A DNA stretch of 64,000 nt from an uncultured Nocardioides sp. (lineage in GTDB: Bacteria; Actinomycetota; Actinomycetes; Propionibacteriales; Nocardioidaceae): NCBI RefSeq assembly GCF_947488515.1, contig NZ_CANKZF010000002.1, positions 656,294 to 720,293 of the forward strand. Reading direction: 5' to 3'. The notes beneath the pieces are model-generated. The model was given only the letters and a program-made list of their open reading frames with translations, was not told the DNA's origin and did no database searches. This document shows positions 55,974 to 64,000 of this stretch, one piece after another. The translations under genes were made by a program, and so were the position numbers. The first letter of the stretch is position 1; each line of letters opens with the position of its first letter.

Positions 55974-57125
55974 TCAGCTGAACGCGCTGATGCCGGTCTC
56001 GGCGCGGCCGATGATGAGCTTCTGGATCTGCGACGTGCCCTCGTAGAGCGTCATCACGCGCGCGTCCCGGAGGTACTTCGCGACGGGGAAGTCGTCGACG
56101 TAGCCCGCCCCGCCGTGCACCTGGATCGCGTTGTTGGCCGCGCGCACCGCGGCCTCCGACGCGAACAGCTTCGCCTTGGACGCTGCGACGCCGAAGGGCT
56201 CGCCGCGGTCGATGAGGTCGGCGCACCGCCACGCCAGCAGGCGGGCGGCGTCGGCGTCGAGCGAGATGCCGGCGATCAGGTCCTGCACGAGCTGGAACGA
56301 CGCGATCGGCTTGCCGAACTGCGTGCGCTCGCGGGCGTACGCCACCGACGCCTCGAGGCAGCCCTGCACGATCCCGACGCAGCCCGACGCGACGGCGAGC
56401 CGGCCCTTGTCGAGGGTGCCCATCGCGATCTTGAACCCGCGACCCACCTCGCCGAGGCGGGCCGAGTCGGGGACGCGTACGCCGGACAGGAACAGCTCGG
56501 CGGTCGCCTGGCCGCGCAGCCCGAGCTTGTTGGTGATCGCGCGCGCCTCGAAGCCGGGGGACCCGGTCGGCACGAGGAACGCCGTCAAACCGCGCGGGCC
56601 GTCGTCGCTCGTGCGGGCGAAGACGAGCGCCACGTCGGCCCAGGTGCCGTTGGTGATGAAGAGCTTCTGCCCGTCGAGCACCCAGTCCGACCCGTCGCGG
56701 ACCGCCCGGGAGGTGAGGTTGCCCGCGTCGGAGCCGGTGCCGGGCTCGGTCAGCCCGAAGCAGCCGAGCGCGGTGGCGGAGGCGAGACGGGGCAGCCACT
56801 CCTGCTTCTGCTCCTCGGTCCCGTGGTCGAGGATCGACTTGCCGACCAGTCCGCTGCTCACCGACACGATGCCGCGCAGCGCGGAGTCGGCCCGGCCGAG
56901 CTCCTCCATGGCGAGGGAGTAGGTGACGTAGTCGCCCCCGACGCCGCCGTACGCCTCGGGGATGGTCAGCCCGAAGAACCCCAGCGCAGCCATCTTCGGC
57001 ACGATCGCCAGGTCGACCGCCTCGTCGTGGTCCCACCGCATCCGGTGGGGCACGGCCTCGCGCTCGAGGAAGTCGCGGGCGAGGTCGCGGAAGGCCTGCT
57101 GCTCCTCGGTCAGCGAGAGGTCCAT
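55974..57125 (-). CDS. Acyl-CoA dehydrogenase
   Basis: 383 residues. LTEPGTGSDAGN is the FAD/substrate motif and YEGTSQIQKLIIGRAETG the C-terminal region with the catalytic Glu362. YGGVGGDYVTYSLAMEELGR and RTQFGKPIASFQLVQD are typical. It oxidises acyl-CoA to enoyl-CoA, passing electrons to ETF. The substrate chain length is unknown. It shares a base with the start of the next ACAD (TGATG). Confidence 0.93.
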   Translation of the reverse strand: MDLSLTEEQQAFRDLARDFLEREAVPHRMRWDHDEAVDLAIVPKMAALGFFGLTIPEAYGGVGGDYVTYSLAMEELGRADSALRGIVSVSSGLVGKSILDHGTEEQKQEWLPRLASATALGCFGLTEPGTGSDAGNLTSRAVRDGSDWVLDGQKLFITNGTWADVALVFARTSDDGPRGLTAFLVPTGSPGFEARAITNKLGLRGQATAELFLSGVRVPDSARLGEVGRGFKIAMGTLDKGRLAVASGCVGIVQGCLEASVAYARERTQFGKPIASFQLVQDLIAGISLDADAARLLAWRCADLIDRGEPFGVAASKAKLFASEAAVRAANNAIQVHGGAGYVDDFPVAKYLRDARVMTLYEGTSQIQKLIIGRAETGISAFS

Positions 57126-58261
57126 CAGACCGCGTCCACCATCTCGTGCTCGGTGACGCGGGCGGCGAGCCGCGTGAGGTGGTGCCCGGCGTTGCCGAGC
57201 CACTGCTCGAGCACGGTGAGGTGGGCGGTGCCGACCCCGACGGCGTACTCCGCGGTCATCCCGATCCCGCCGTGGAGCTGGATGGCCTCCTCCCCGATGT
57301 GGCGCGCTGCCCGGGACACCTGGAGCCCGACGCGGTCGGCGGCGTCGGCCACGACCTCGCGGTCGCCACCGGCGATCGTCATCGTCGCCCAGTCGACGGT
57401 GCTGTGCGCGAGCTCCAGCGAGACGTACATGTCGGCGGCGCGGAAGGTCAGCGCCTGGAAGGTGTTGAGCGTGACGCCGAACTGCTTGCGGCTCGTGAGG
57501 TAGTCGGTCGTCGCGCGGACCTGGCTCTGCATCACCCCGAGCGCCTGGTTGGCGCCCAGGATGCGGGTCAGGTCGCTGATGGTGGCGATGCTCGGCGACA
57601 GGTCGCGGCCGGGCTCGCCGAGCGGCGTGGCGGCGCTCGCCTCGAACCGGACGCTCGCCGCGCGGGTGAGGTCGGCTGCGACGTAGCCGGTGACCGACGC
57701 AGCGAAGGCGTCCACCACGAACACGCCGGTGCCGCCGTCGGGCAGGGCGGCGGTGACGACGAGGTGGTCGGCGGACGCACCGCCCATGACGGGGTCGGCC
57801 ACGCCGTCGAGCGTCCAGCTGCCGTCGGACACCGAGGCGCGCACGCCGTCCGCGCGCGAGGCCCAGCGACCGCCGGGCGAGGTGTCGGCCGCAGCCAGCA
57901 CGATCTCGCCGGCGCTGAGCCGGCCCAGCAGGTCGGCCTTCTGCTCGGCGGTGCCGACGGCGGCGACGAGGCCGCCGGCGTGCACGACCGACGCGAGGTA
58001 GGGCTCGGGGGCGAGCACGCGGCCCAGCTCCTGGCACACGATCCCGATCTCGACGGGCCCGGCGCGGACGCCGCCGTCTGTCTCGCTGAACGGCAGGCCG
58101 AGGACGCCCATCTCGGCCAGCCGGCCCCACAGGGCACGGTCGAACCCCGGGTCGTCGGCCACCGTGCGGCGCCGCGCGTCGTGGTCGGCGTAGGCCGTCG
58201 CGAGCAGGCCGCGGACCGCCTCGCGCAGGGCCTGCTGCTCGTCGTCGTAGGTGAAGTCCAT
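57125..58261 (-). CDS. Acyl-CoA dehydrogenase-like subunit, no catalytic Glu seen
   Basis: 378 residues of the ACAD fold (DEQQALREAVRGLLATAYAD; KQFGVTLNTFQALTFRAAD; HLHGGIG-like QLHGGIGMTAEY). The usual catalytic Glu context (YEGT) near the C-terminus is replaced by GTAHLTVLEQWLGNA. In steroid-degrading actinobacteria, ACADs work as heterotetramers in which one subunit lacks the active base. This gene and the next upstream one could be such a pair (inference). Confidence 0.85.
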   Translation of the reverse strand: MDFTYDDEQQALREAVRGLLATAYADHDARRRTVADDPGFDRALWGRLAEMGVLGLPFSETDGGVRAGPVEIGIVCQELGRVLAPEPYLASVVHAGGLVAAVGTAEQKADLLGRLSAGEIVLAAADTSPGGRWASRADGVRASVSDGSWTLDGVADPVMGGASADHLVVTAALPDGGTGVFVVDAFAASVTGYVAADLTRAASVRFEASAATPLGEPGRDLSPSIATISDLTRILGANQALGVMQSQVRATTDYLTSRKQFGVTLNTFQALTFRAADMYVSLELAHSTVDWATMTIAGGDREVVADAADRVGLQVSRAARHIGEEAIQLHGGIGMTAEYAVGVGTAHLTVLEQWLGNAGHHLTRLAARVTEHEMVDAV

Positions 58262-58273
58262 GTCGAAGTCCCC

Positions 58274-59425
58274 TCAGAGTCCCAGGATCGTGCGGCTGAT
58301 GATCTGGCGCTGGATCTCGTTGGACCCGCCGTAGATCGAGGCCTTGCGCAGGTTCAGGTAGGTCGGCGCGGACCGCCGCGCCCAGCCCTCCTGCGGCGAG
58401 TCGTCCCCGGCGCGGGCGGCGAGCGAGGCCGGCCCGGCGAGGTCGAGCGCGAGCTCGCTCACGGCCTGCTGGAGCTCGGTGCCGCGCAGCTTGAGGACCG
58501 ACGAGGCCGGATGCGGAGCCCCGTCCGAGGAGTGCGCGACCACGCGCAGGGCCGTGAGCTCGAGGGCGAGCAGGTCGTTCTCGAGCTCGGCGACCCGGGC
58601 GCGGACCAGGGGGTCGTCCATCAGCGGACCGGCGTTGGCCTTCAGGGCGGCCAGCGCGCGCTTGGTCGCACCGACGGGCGCCACGCCGACCCGCTCGTTG
58701 CCGAGGAGGAACTTGGCGATGGTCCAGCCGCCGTTGAGCTCCCCGACCAGCAGGTCGCCCGGCACCCGCACGTCGGTGAACCACACCTCGTTGACCTCGT
58801 GGCCACCGTCGATCAGCTCGATCGGCCGGACCTCGACGCCCGGGGTGGTCATGTCGATGAGGAGCATCGAGATGCCGGCCTGCTTCTTCACCTCGGGGTC
58901 GGTGCGGACGAGCGTGAAGATCCAGTCGCCGTACTGGCCGAGCGTGGTCCACGTCTTCTGGCCGTTGACGACCCAGTCGTCACCGTCTCGCACCGCGGTC
59001 GTGCGCAGGGAGGCGAGGTCGGAGCCGGCGTCGGGCTCGGAGAAGCCCTGCGACCACCAGATGTCGAGGTTGGCCGTGGCGGGCAGGAAGCGCTCCTTCT
59101 GCTCCTGCGTGCCGAAGTGGGCGATGACGGGCCCGATCATGGAGGCGTTGAAGGCCAGGGGGATGGGCACGCCGGCGCGCTGCATCTCCTCGTGCCACAG
59201 GTGCCGCTGGAGGTCGGTCCACTCCTGGCCGCCCCACTCGACGGGCCAGTGCGGCACGGCGAGGCCCTCGGCGTTGAGGGTCCGCTGGGCCTCGACGATC
59301 TGGTCGCGGGTCAGGTGGCGCCCCTCGAGGACCGTGTTGCGGATCTCCGGCGACACCTTGGTCGTGAAGAAGTCCCGCATCCTTCCCCGGAACTCCGCGT
59401 CCGCGGGGCTGAGCTCGAGCTGCAT
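58274..59425 (-). CDS. Acyl-CoA dehydrogenase, FadE type with YGGSNEIQ end
   Basis: 383 residues with FSEPDAGSDLASLRTTA and SIYGGSNEIQRQIISRTIL. The position of the common catalytic Glu (YEGT) is Gly. The base may lie elsewhere in the fold or in a partner. I set the start at the ATG at 59425 because GAGGAG lies five bases upstream; the open frame extends to 59455. First of three consecutive minus-strand ACAD genes. Confidence 0.9.
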   Translation of the reverse strand: MQLELSPADAEFRGRMRDFFTTKVSPEIRNTVLEGRHLTRDQIVEAQRTLNAEGLAVPHWPVEWGGQEWTDLQRHLWHEEMQRAGVPIPLAFNASMIGPVIAHFGTQEQKERFLPATANLDIWWSQGFSEPDAGSDLASLRTTAVRDGDDWVVNGQKTWTTLGQYGDWIFTLVRTDPEVKKQAGISMLLIDMTTPGVEVRPIELIDGGHEVNEVWFTDVRVPGDLLVGELNGGWTIAKFLLGNERVGVAPVGATKRALAALKANAGPLMDDPLVRARVAELENDLLALELTALRVVAHSSDGAPHPASSVLKLRGTELQQAVSELALDLAGPASLAARAGDDSPQEGWARRSAPTYLNLRKASIYGGSNEIQRQIISRTILGL

Positions 59426-59461
59426 GTGACTCCTCGGGTCGTGGTCCGGGCGCACGGCAGA

Positions 59462-59494
59462 GGGCCGGCCGCACCATCATGGCGCGGCCGGCCC
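59462..59494. terminator. Hairpin between htrA-like and ACAD genes
   Basis: GGGCCGGCCGC (59462-59472) pairs with GCGGCCGGCCC (59484-59494) around 11 bases. It lies after the stop of the HtrA gene in its direction of transcription. No T-run. Confidence 0.6.
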
Positions 59495-59511
59495 AAACCC
59501 GGTGGCGGGAC

Positions 59512-60810
59512 TCAGCCCTGTGTCGCGTCGGAGTCCAGCACGAGGGTCGCGGTCTGCTCCTCGCCGCCGCTCGTCCAGGTGACGCTCACCGAGTCGCCGG
59601 GGCGGTAGGAGCGGATGGTCGCGACGAGGGAGTCGGCACCGGTGATCCGGTGGTCGTCGACCTTGGTGATCACGCTTCCCGAGCCCAGGCCCGCCTTCTC
59701 GGCGGTCGAGCCGGAGGTCACCTCGCGCACGACGGCGCCTGCGGCGTCACCCGTCTGCGCGTCGCCGACCTGGATGCCGAGTCGCGCGTGCGTCGGGGTC
59801 TCGCCCGAGGCCATCTGGTCGACGATCGGCATCACCTCGTCGATGGGGATCGCGAAGCCGAGGCCGATCGAGCCGGACTCGGACTGGCCGCCGCCGTAGG
59901 GCGACTGCGACGCCGCGGTGCGGATCGAGGAGTTGATGCCGATGACCGCTCCGGTCAGGTCGACCAGCGGGCCGCCGGAGTTGCCGGGGTTGATGGCCGC
60001 GTCGGTCTGGATCGCGGGGTACGTCGTGGAGTTGCCCTGGTCGTCGGAGCCGACGTTGACCGGACGGTCGAGGGCGCTGACGATGCCGCTGGTGACGGTC
60101 GCGTCGAGACCGAACGGCGACCCGATGGCGACGACGCTCTCGCCGACGCCGAGGTTGGCGGACTTGCCGATCGTGGCCGGGGTGAGGTCGGAGACCCCCT
60201 CGGCCTTGATGACGGCGGTGTCGGTGAGCGGGTCGGTGCCGAGGACCTGCGCCTTGGCACTCGTGCCGTCGTCGAAGGACACGGTGAGGCTGCCGGCCTC
60301 GGCGCCCTCCACCACGTGGTTGTTGGTCAGGATCGTGCCGTCGGCGGTGAGGATGATGCCGGAGCCCGACGCGCCCCCCTCGGCCGTGGTCACGTCGATC
60401 TTGACGACGCTGGGCAGCACCTTCTGGGCCACCGACTCCACGGACCCGTCGGCCGCGGGAGCCTGCGACTGCGACGACACCTGCGACGTCGACACCGGGC
60501 TCGCCTGGGACGTGCCGCCCGAGCCGTCCTGGGTCGCGTCCCACCAGGCGGCACCACCGATGCCGGCCCCTCCGCCGACCAGCAGGGAGGTGGCGACGAC
60601 GGCGGCGGCCAGACCCGTCCGGCCCCGGCCCTTGCGCTCACGGGGCGGCGCGTGGGTGGGCTGCTGGAGCGGGAGCCCGGGGTAGGTGGGCGGGACGGGC
60701 TGGGTGGGGTGCGAGTCCGGCCCGGTCCACCCGGAGGAGGCACGCTGGTACGGGTTGTCGTCGGCGGGCCGCGGGTGCTGGGGGTTCTGGGGGGTCTGTC
60801 CGTCGCTCAT
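59512..60810 (-). CDS. HtrA/DegP-type membrane-anchored serine protease with PDZ domain
   Basis: 432 residues from the ATG at 60810. A Pro-rich cytoplasmic N-terminus (1-60), one helix (about 66-88), a Ser/Gln-rich linker and a trypsin-like domain: His165 in TNNHVVEG, Asp197 in LTDTAV, Ser278 in PGNSGGPL. One PDZ domain (about 335-425) ends the protein. HtrA proteases degrade or refold damaged envelope proteins. A longer frame to 60930 adds 40 unlikely residues. Confidence 0.92.
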   Translation of the reverse strand: MSDGQTPQNPQHPRPADDNPYQRASSGWTGPDSHPTQPVPPTYPGLPLQQPTHAPPRERKGRGRTGLAAAVVATSLLVGGGAGIGGAAWWDATQDGSGGTSQASPVSTSQVSSQSQAPAADGSVESVAQKVLPSVVKIDVTTAEGGASGSGIILTADGTILTNNHVVEGAEAGSLTVSFDDGTSAKAQVLGTDPLTDTAVIKAEGVSDLTPATIGKSANLGVGESVVAIGSPFGLDATVTSGIVSALDRPVNVGSDDQGNSTTYPAIQTDAAINPGNSGGPLVDLTGAVIGINSSIRTAASQSPYGGGQSESGSIGLGFAIPIDEVMPIVDQMASGETPTHARLGIQVGDAQTGDAAGAVVREVTSGSTAEKAGLGSGSVITKVDDHRITGADSLVATIRSYRPGDSVSVTWTSGGEEQTATLVLDSDATQG

Positions 60811-60890
60811 GTCTTCGACAGTGCGCCGTGACCCTGTGGATGCCCTGAGAACGCCCTGTAAAGGTGCAGAGACCTTCTGATCGGCGTGGA

Positions 60891-61436
60891 TCAGTGCGGC
60901 AGGTCGGGTAATGCCGACCACTCGGCCCACGTGAGGTCACGGCCGACGTAGCGCGGGCGCTCGAGCGGCCAGTCCGCGGCGATCCATCGCGGGACGAGCT
61001 CGTCGAGCGCCGCCTCGAGCTCGGTGCCCACGCACTCGTCGACCACCCACCACGAGATCTCCGCGTCGGCACCCGGCTTCTCCGGCGGGTCGATGTAGAC
61101 GCAGCCCAGCAGCGCCGTCTCGTCGGTGTCGAGGAGCGCGTAGTTGAACGACTCGTGCGTCTCCATCTCCGCCGCGTGGCGGGCCAGGTCGGCCCGGTCG
61201 GCCTCGTGCGTCATGTCGGCGGGTGGCCACCCCCACGCCTCGCCGTAGATGCTCCACAGCCGATTGCGCGAGCCCATGACGGCGACCATGTCGAGGTCGG
61301 TGTCCTCGGCGCGGATCGGTCGCAGGTGGTGCCCGTACGGGACCTCGACCCGGGTCGGGTGGCGGAAGTCGGCGGGTAGCCATGACCCGGCCGGCGTGGC
61401 CGGCGTGGCGGGCGTGCTGGTGGGCGGTGACGACAT
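60891..61436 (-). CDS. GNAT-family N-acetyltransferase
   Basis: 181 residues. LRPIRAEDTDLDMVAVMGS starts the fold; DTDETALLGCVYIDPPEKPG and AEISWWVVDECVGTELEAAL match the central beta strands. The acetyl-CoA loop is not in the usual R-G-x-G form, so activity is uncertain. The N-terminus is PATPATPAG-rich. ATG at 61436, 30 bases after the sigma factor gene. Confidence 0.72.
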   Translation of the reverse strand: MSSPPTSTPATPATPAGSWLPADFRHPTRVEVPYGHHLRPIRAEDTDLDMVAVMGSRNRLWSIYGEAWGWPPADMTHEADRADLARHAAEMETHESFNYALLDTDETALLGCVYIDPPEKPGADAEISWWVVDECVGTELEAALDELVPRWIAADWPLERPRYVGRDLTWAEWSALPDLPH

Positions 61437-61466
61437 GGGGTGTCCTCTCGGGTGGTCGTGGGGTGG

Positions 61467-61991
61467 TCATCGTGCCGGTGCCTGGTCGGCGGCGAGCCGG
61501 CGGAGCGCCGCGATGCCGCGGCTGGTGTTGGACTTGACGGTGCCGGTCGAGCAGCCGAGGACGGCGGCGGTCTCGGCGACGCTGAGCTGCTCGTAGTAGC
61601 GCAGGGCGACAGCGGCGCGCTGCTGGGGCGGGAGTGCCAGGACCAGGTCCCAGAGCCGGCCCGACGGGTCGGCGGGCGGACGAGGACCGACGTCCCGGAC
61701 GGTCTCCGGGAGGTCGTCGGAGGCGACCTCGCCGCGTCGCCACGGCTGGCGCTGCCAGCTGACGTACTGGCGGGTGATGGTGCGCCGGACGTAGGCGTCG
61801 GCGGCGGCCCGCTCGCGCAGGCCCTCCCAGCGGGGGAGGACCCGGACCAGGGAGTCCTGGAGCAGGTCCTCCGCGCTGTGCGGGTCGCCGGCGACCGCGC
61901 GCGCCCAGCGGAGCAGCGCCGGTCGTCGCGCGGCGACGTACGACGCGAAGTCGGGCGCGGTCCCCACCTCGTCGTGCACGACGGGCGCCAT
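61467..61991 (-). CDS. SigE-family ECF RNA polymerase sigma factor
   Basis: 174 residues. Region 2 is DFASYVAARRPALLRWARAV with AEDLLQDSLVRVLPRW, and region 4 is LPPQQRAAVALRYYEQLSVA followed by ETAAVLGCSTGTVKSNTSRG. This matches the SigE ECF subgroup common in actinobacteria. The ATG is one base after the stop of the membrane protein gene upstream, so the pair is co-translated. That protein may be its membrane-bound regulator (inference). Confidence 0.9.
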   Translation of the reverse strand: MAPVVHDEVGTAPDFASYVAARRPALLRWARAVAGDPHSAEDLLQDSLVRVLPRWEGLRERAAADAYVRRTITRQYVSWQRQPWRRGEVASDDLPETVRDVGPRPPADPSGRLWDLVLALPPQQRAAVALRYYEQLSVAETAAVLGCSTGTVKSNTSRGIAALRRLAADQAPAR

Positions 61992-61992
61992 G

Positions 61993-62703
61993 TCAAGCGC
62001 GGCGGACCGAGCGCAGGAGCGCGACGGAGACGATGACGAGCCAGATCGGTCCGGTCATGCCCGCCATGTACTGCACGGGGCTGACGAGGAACAGCGTGGT
62101 GATGCCGCCGAGCACGAGGCTGGTCCAGCCGAGCCAGCGGGCGATGGCGCCCTGCCGGAACGCCGCGCTGGCCATGGCGAGGGCGGTGAGCCCGATGCCG
62201 CCCCAGAGCCACGGGATCGTGCCGATCCAGTGGCCGAAGAAGACGACCGTCTCGGGGACGAGGACGCTGTCGGGGTCGGCGAGCCCGAAGGCGAACTCGG
62301 TGGTCAGGCCGGCCCCCAGCAGCTGGGCGACGCACACCATCACCAGCCCGATCGCCGCCACTCCCGGCACGATGCTGTCGGCGTGCGTACGTCGCTGCAG
62401 GTGGCGGTGCAGGCCGGCCGCGAAGACGACCAGGAGGGCGCAGGAGACCATCGTCGCGGTGTGAAAGGTCAGGATCTGCGGCACGAGCTCCGCGGTGGCC
62501 TCGGTGATCGCCTCGGGGTCGCCACTGGTGGCCGGGTCGTAGACGGCGTCGACCATGCCGCTGGCGACGACGGAGGCGATCCCGGCGACGCCGGCACCGA
62601 GGCCCGCGAGCACCCACCCGCGGCCGGGTGGCCGGGTCGGTGCGCCGGTGCTGGCGTCGCGGTGCGGACCGGACGCGGTGGACGGGTCGAGCGTGGTGCT
62701 CAT
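61993..62703 (-). CDS. Polytopic membrane protein coupled to the sigma factor
   Basis: 236 residues with about six membrane helices (for example GWVLAGLGAGVAGIASVVAS, VPGVAAIGLVMVCVAQLLG, LVLGGITTLFLVSPVQYM). No zinc-anti-sigma motif (HxxxCxxC) is present. Its function is unknown. Tight coupling to the SigE-type factor suggests an anti-sigma or sensing role but does not prove it. Confidence 0.75.
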   Translation of the reverse strand: MSTTLDPSTASGPHRDASTGAPTRPPGRGWVLAGLGAGVAGIASVVASGMVDAVYDPATSGDPEAITEATAELVPQILTFHTATMVSCALLVVFAAGLHRHLQRRTHADSIVPGVAAIGLVMVCVAQLLGAGLTTEFAFGLADPDSVLVPETVVFFGHWIGTIPWLWGGIGLTALAMASAAFRQGAIARWLGWTSLVLGGITTLFLVSPVQYMAGMTGPIWLVIVSVALLRSVRRA

Positions 62704-62715
62704 CTGCGGCTCCTC

Positions 62716-62752
62716 AGGGTGGGGGCACGGGTGCGTGCCGTGCCCTCACCCT
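62716..62752. terminator. Hairpin after the TPR regulator gene
   Basis: AGGGTG (62716-62721) pairs with CACCCT (62747-62752), and GGGCACGG (62723-62730) with CCGTGCCC (62738-62745), around GTGCGTG with one internal mismatch. It ends 13 bases before the next start codon in the minus direction, so it may also be a leader structure of the membrane-protein gene. Confidence 0.5.
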
Positions 62753-62789
62753 CGGCGCCGTACGACGTCGTCGACCACGGACAGCAGCA

Positions 62790-62808
62790 GGTGTACGAGC
62801 GGTGTACG
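62790..62808. repeat. Direct repeat GGTGTACG
   Basis: GGTGTACG occurs at 62790-62797 and again at 62801-62808, an 11-bp period that puts both copies on the same DNA face. It lies in the gap between the regulator and membrane-protein genes and may be a regulator site. Confidence 0.4.
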
Positions 62809-62821
62809 GGGTCCGGCCGGG

Positions 62822-64000
62822 TCAGCCCGCGGCCACGCCGGGGTCGTGCAGCATCGCGGCGGCCTGGGCGCCGGTGAACCCGCGCCCGGTGTCGAGGGCG
62901 TCGTCGTAGCGGTCGGCGCCGAGGTGCGAGCAGGCGTCGTCGGCGGCGGCGGTGATGGCGGCGGGGTCGGGCCGGTAGTAGCCGTAGCCCTGCGCTCCCT
63001 GGGCCTCGCGGATCGCCTGGGCGGCGCCGAGCAGCAGCGGCACCCGCGCGTGCTGGTCGGAGGCCGCGGCGAGCACCGCTCCCGCGTCGAGGAGGTAGGC
63101 GAGGTTGGCCTGGTCGCCGGTCTCGAGCGACAGCCGGGTGCTCTCCTGGAGGTGGCGGCGAGCGGCGTCGTGGTCGCCGCGCCCGAGCTCGACCTGGAAG
63201 AGGTTGTAGAGCGCGATGTAGGACGACAAGCGGTCCTCTCGACTCCTCGCCGAGGCCAGGCCGGCCTCGATCAGCCGCACCGCCTCGTCGGCGTCACCCT
63301 CGAGGAGTGCCACGGTGCCCAGCCAGACGTGCGCCAGCCCCCAGGTCCACTGGACCTCGGGGCCGCCGACCCGGGCATGGTGCCTGGCCGCCTCGAAACG
63401 GTCGCGGGCCAGGGCGAGGTCGCCGTCGACGAGTGCCACCAGGCCCTCGCCCGCAACAGCGTTGGAGAGGATCGCCGGATCGTCGCCGGCGTGCTCGTGG
63501 GAGCGTGCCCACCATCCGGCGGCCGCGGAGACGTCGTCCATGGCGAAGGCCATCGTGGCGGCAGCGAGTGCGGCGCGGGCATGCACGTCGTCAGGCAGGT
63601 CCGCGGCGTGGTGGAGGGCGCTCTCCGCGAACCGCCGGCCGTGGTCGTGGTCGCCGCGCAGCCACCAGTAGAGCCACAGCTCCCACGCCATCCGGGCCGG
63701 GGTCTCGATGTCACCGGCCGCCAGCGAGCGCTCGGCGGCCGCGGTGAGGTTGGCGTGCTCGAGGTCGATGCGGTTGAGCGCCGCGACCTGGCCGCCGTCG
63801 CGATAGCTCGAGTGGTTGGTCTCGGCAACCCCGAGGTAGTGAGCCGCATGGGCCCGCGCGGCGTCCTCCCACTCGCCCGCCTCACGCAGCAGGTCGCGGG
63901 CGTACTGGGCGACCGGCTCCAGCATCCGCAGCCGGCCCGACCCCTCGGCGAGGACCAGGGAGTGCTCGACCAGCTCCTCGAGGCTGGTGACGACCTCGTC
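62822..64000 (-). CDS. TPR-rich regulator of the NB-ARC/LuxR/AfsR kind (N-terminus beyond window)
   Basis: The frame is open to the window end, giving 392 visible residues. VEHSLVLAEGSGRLRMLEPV followed by AQYARDLLREAGEWEDAARA is the typical junction between the winged-helix after an NB-ARC/AAA ATPase and a TPR array in actinobacterial regulators. At least six TPR-like helices pairs follow (for example FAESALHHAADLPDDVHARA). The end, FTGAQAAAMLHDPGV, has no LuxR helix-turn-helix, so DNA binding would be in the missing N-terminal part. Confidence 0.8.
   Translation of the reverse strand, partial: DEVVTSLEELVEHSLVLAEGSGRLRMLEPVAQYARDLLREAGEWEDAARAHAAHYLGVAETNHSSYRDGGQVAALNRIDLEHANLTAAAERSLAAGDIETPARMAWELWLYWWLRGDHDHGRRFAESALHHAADLPDDVHARAALAAATMAFAMDDVSAAAGWWARSHEHAGDDPAILSNAVAGEGLVALVDGDLALARDRFEAARHHARVGGPEVQWTWGLAHVWLGTVALLEGDADEAVRLIEAGLASARSREDRLSSYIALYNLFQVELGRGDHDAARRHLQESTRLSLETGDQANLAYLLDAGAVLAAASDQHARVPLLLGAAQAIREAQGAQGYGYYRPDPAAITAAADDACSHLGADRYDDALDTGRGFTGAQAAAMLHDPGVAAG

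Overview
The window is chromosomal DNA from a high-GC actinobacterium, most likely Nocardioides or a close relative in the Nocardioidaceae. This is inferred from a GC3-rich, densely packed genome, GTG/TTG starts, a SigE-type ECF factor, a class E sortase, an F420-type luciferase-like oxidoreductase and actinobacterial ribosomal protein variants. No tRNA, rRNA, CRISPR array, insertion sequence or prophage gene was seen.

Layout. (1) 1-2560: end of an unidentified gene, a class III aminotransferase, trmB and a small opposing gene. (2) 2561-15800: a full S10 operon (rpsJ to rpsQ) and spc operon (rplN to rplO, then secY-adk-map), with a 498-bp structured leader before rpsJ, a hairpin pair before rplN and a terminator between rplO and secY. 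(3) 15801-31079: an accessory block in the usual map/infA position. It holds a manganese (yybP-ykoY) riboswitch plus terC; a minus-strand Ser/Thr kinase and FHA protein; and, divergent from them, a ~2,100-residue membrane-anchored Ig/FN3 protein, a MoxR ATPase, a DUF58 protein and a membrane protein with a transglutaminase-like domain whose catalytic residues appear lost. (4) 31080-35096: the alpha operon infA-rpmJ-rpsM-rpsK-rpsD-rpoA-rplQ, ending in a strong terminator. (5) 35179-38233: a minus-strand block (PanE-like reductase, DHFR-like protein, DinB-like protein, SRPBCC protein, ArsR regulator with promoter and paired operators) separating rplQ from truA.

(6) 38359-64000: ordinary accessory chromosome: truA and a methyltransferase; an APH-fold kinase-like protein; class E sortase; P450; aldo/keto reductase with a CoA-disulfide-reductase-like flavoprotein; a secreted zincin; an Nramp-like transporter lacking the canonical metal-site motifs; an ABC-F ATPase coupled to a double GNAT protein; two glycosyltransferases; a luciferase-like oxidoreductase; a WD40-like membrane protein; three acyl-CoA dehydrogenases; an HtrA protease; a GNAT; a SigE-type sigma factor coupled to a membrane protein; and the C-terminal part of a TPR regulator cut by the window end.

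The best candidate for an undescribed system is the kinase/FHA/giant Ig-FN3/MoxR/DUF58/pseudo-transglutaminase block. A plausible reading (inference) is an envelope machine in which the MoxR-DUF58-transglutaminase-like trio assembles or remodels the long surface protein while the kinase and FHA protein sense and relay envelope state. Its place inside the ribosomal protein cluster, the loss of the transglutaminase triad and the lack of a PP2C phosphatase gene nearby are the features to follow up.
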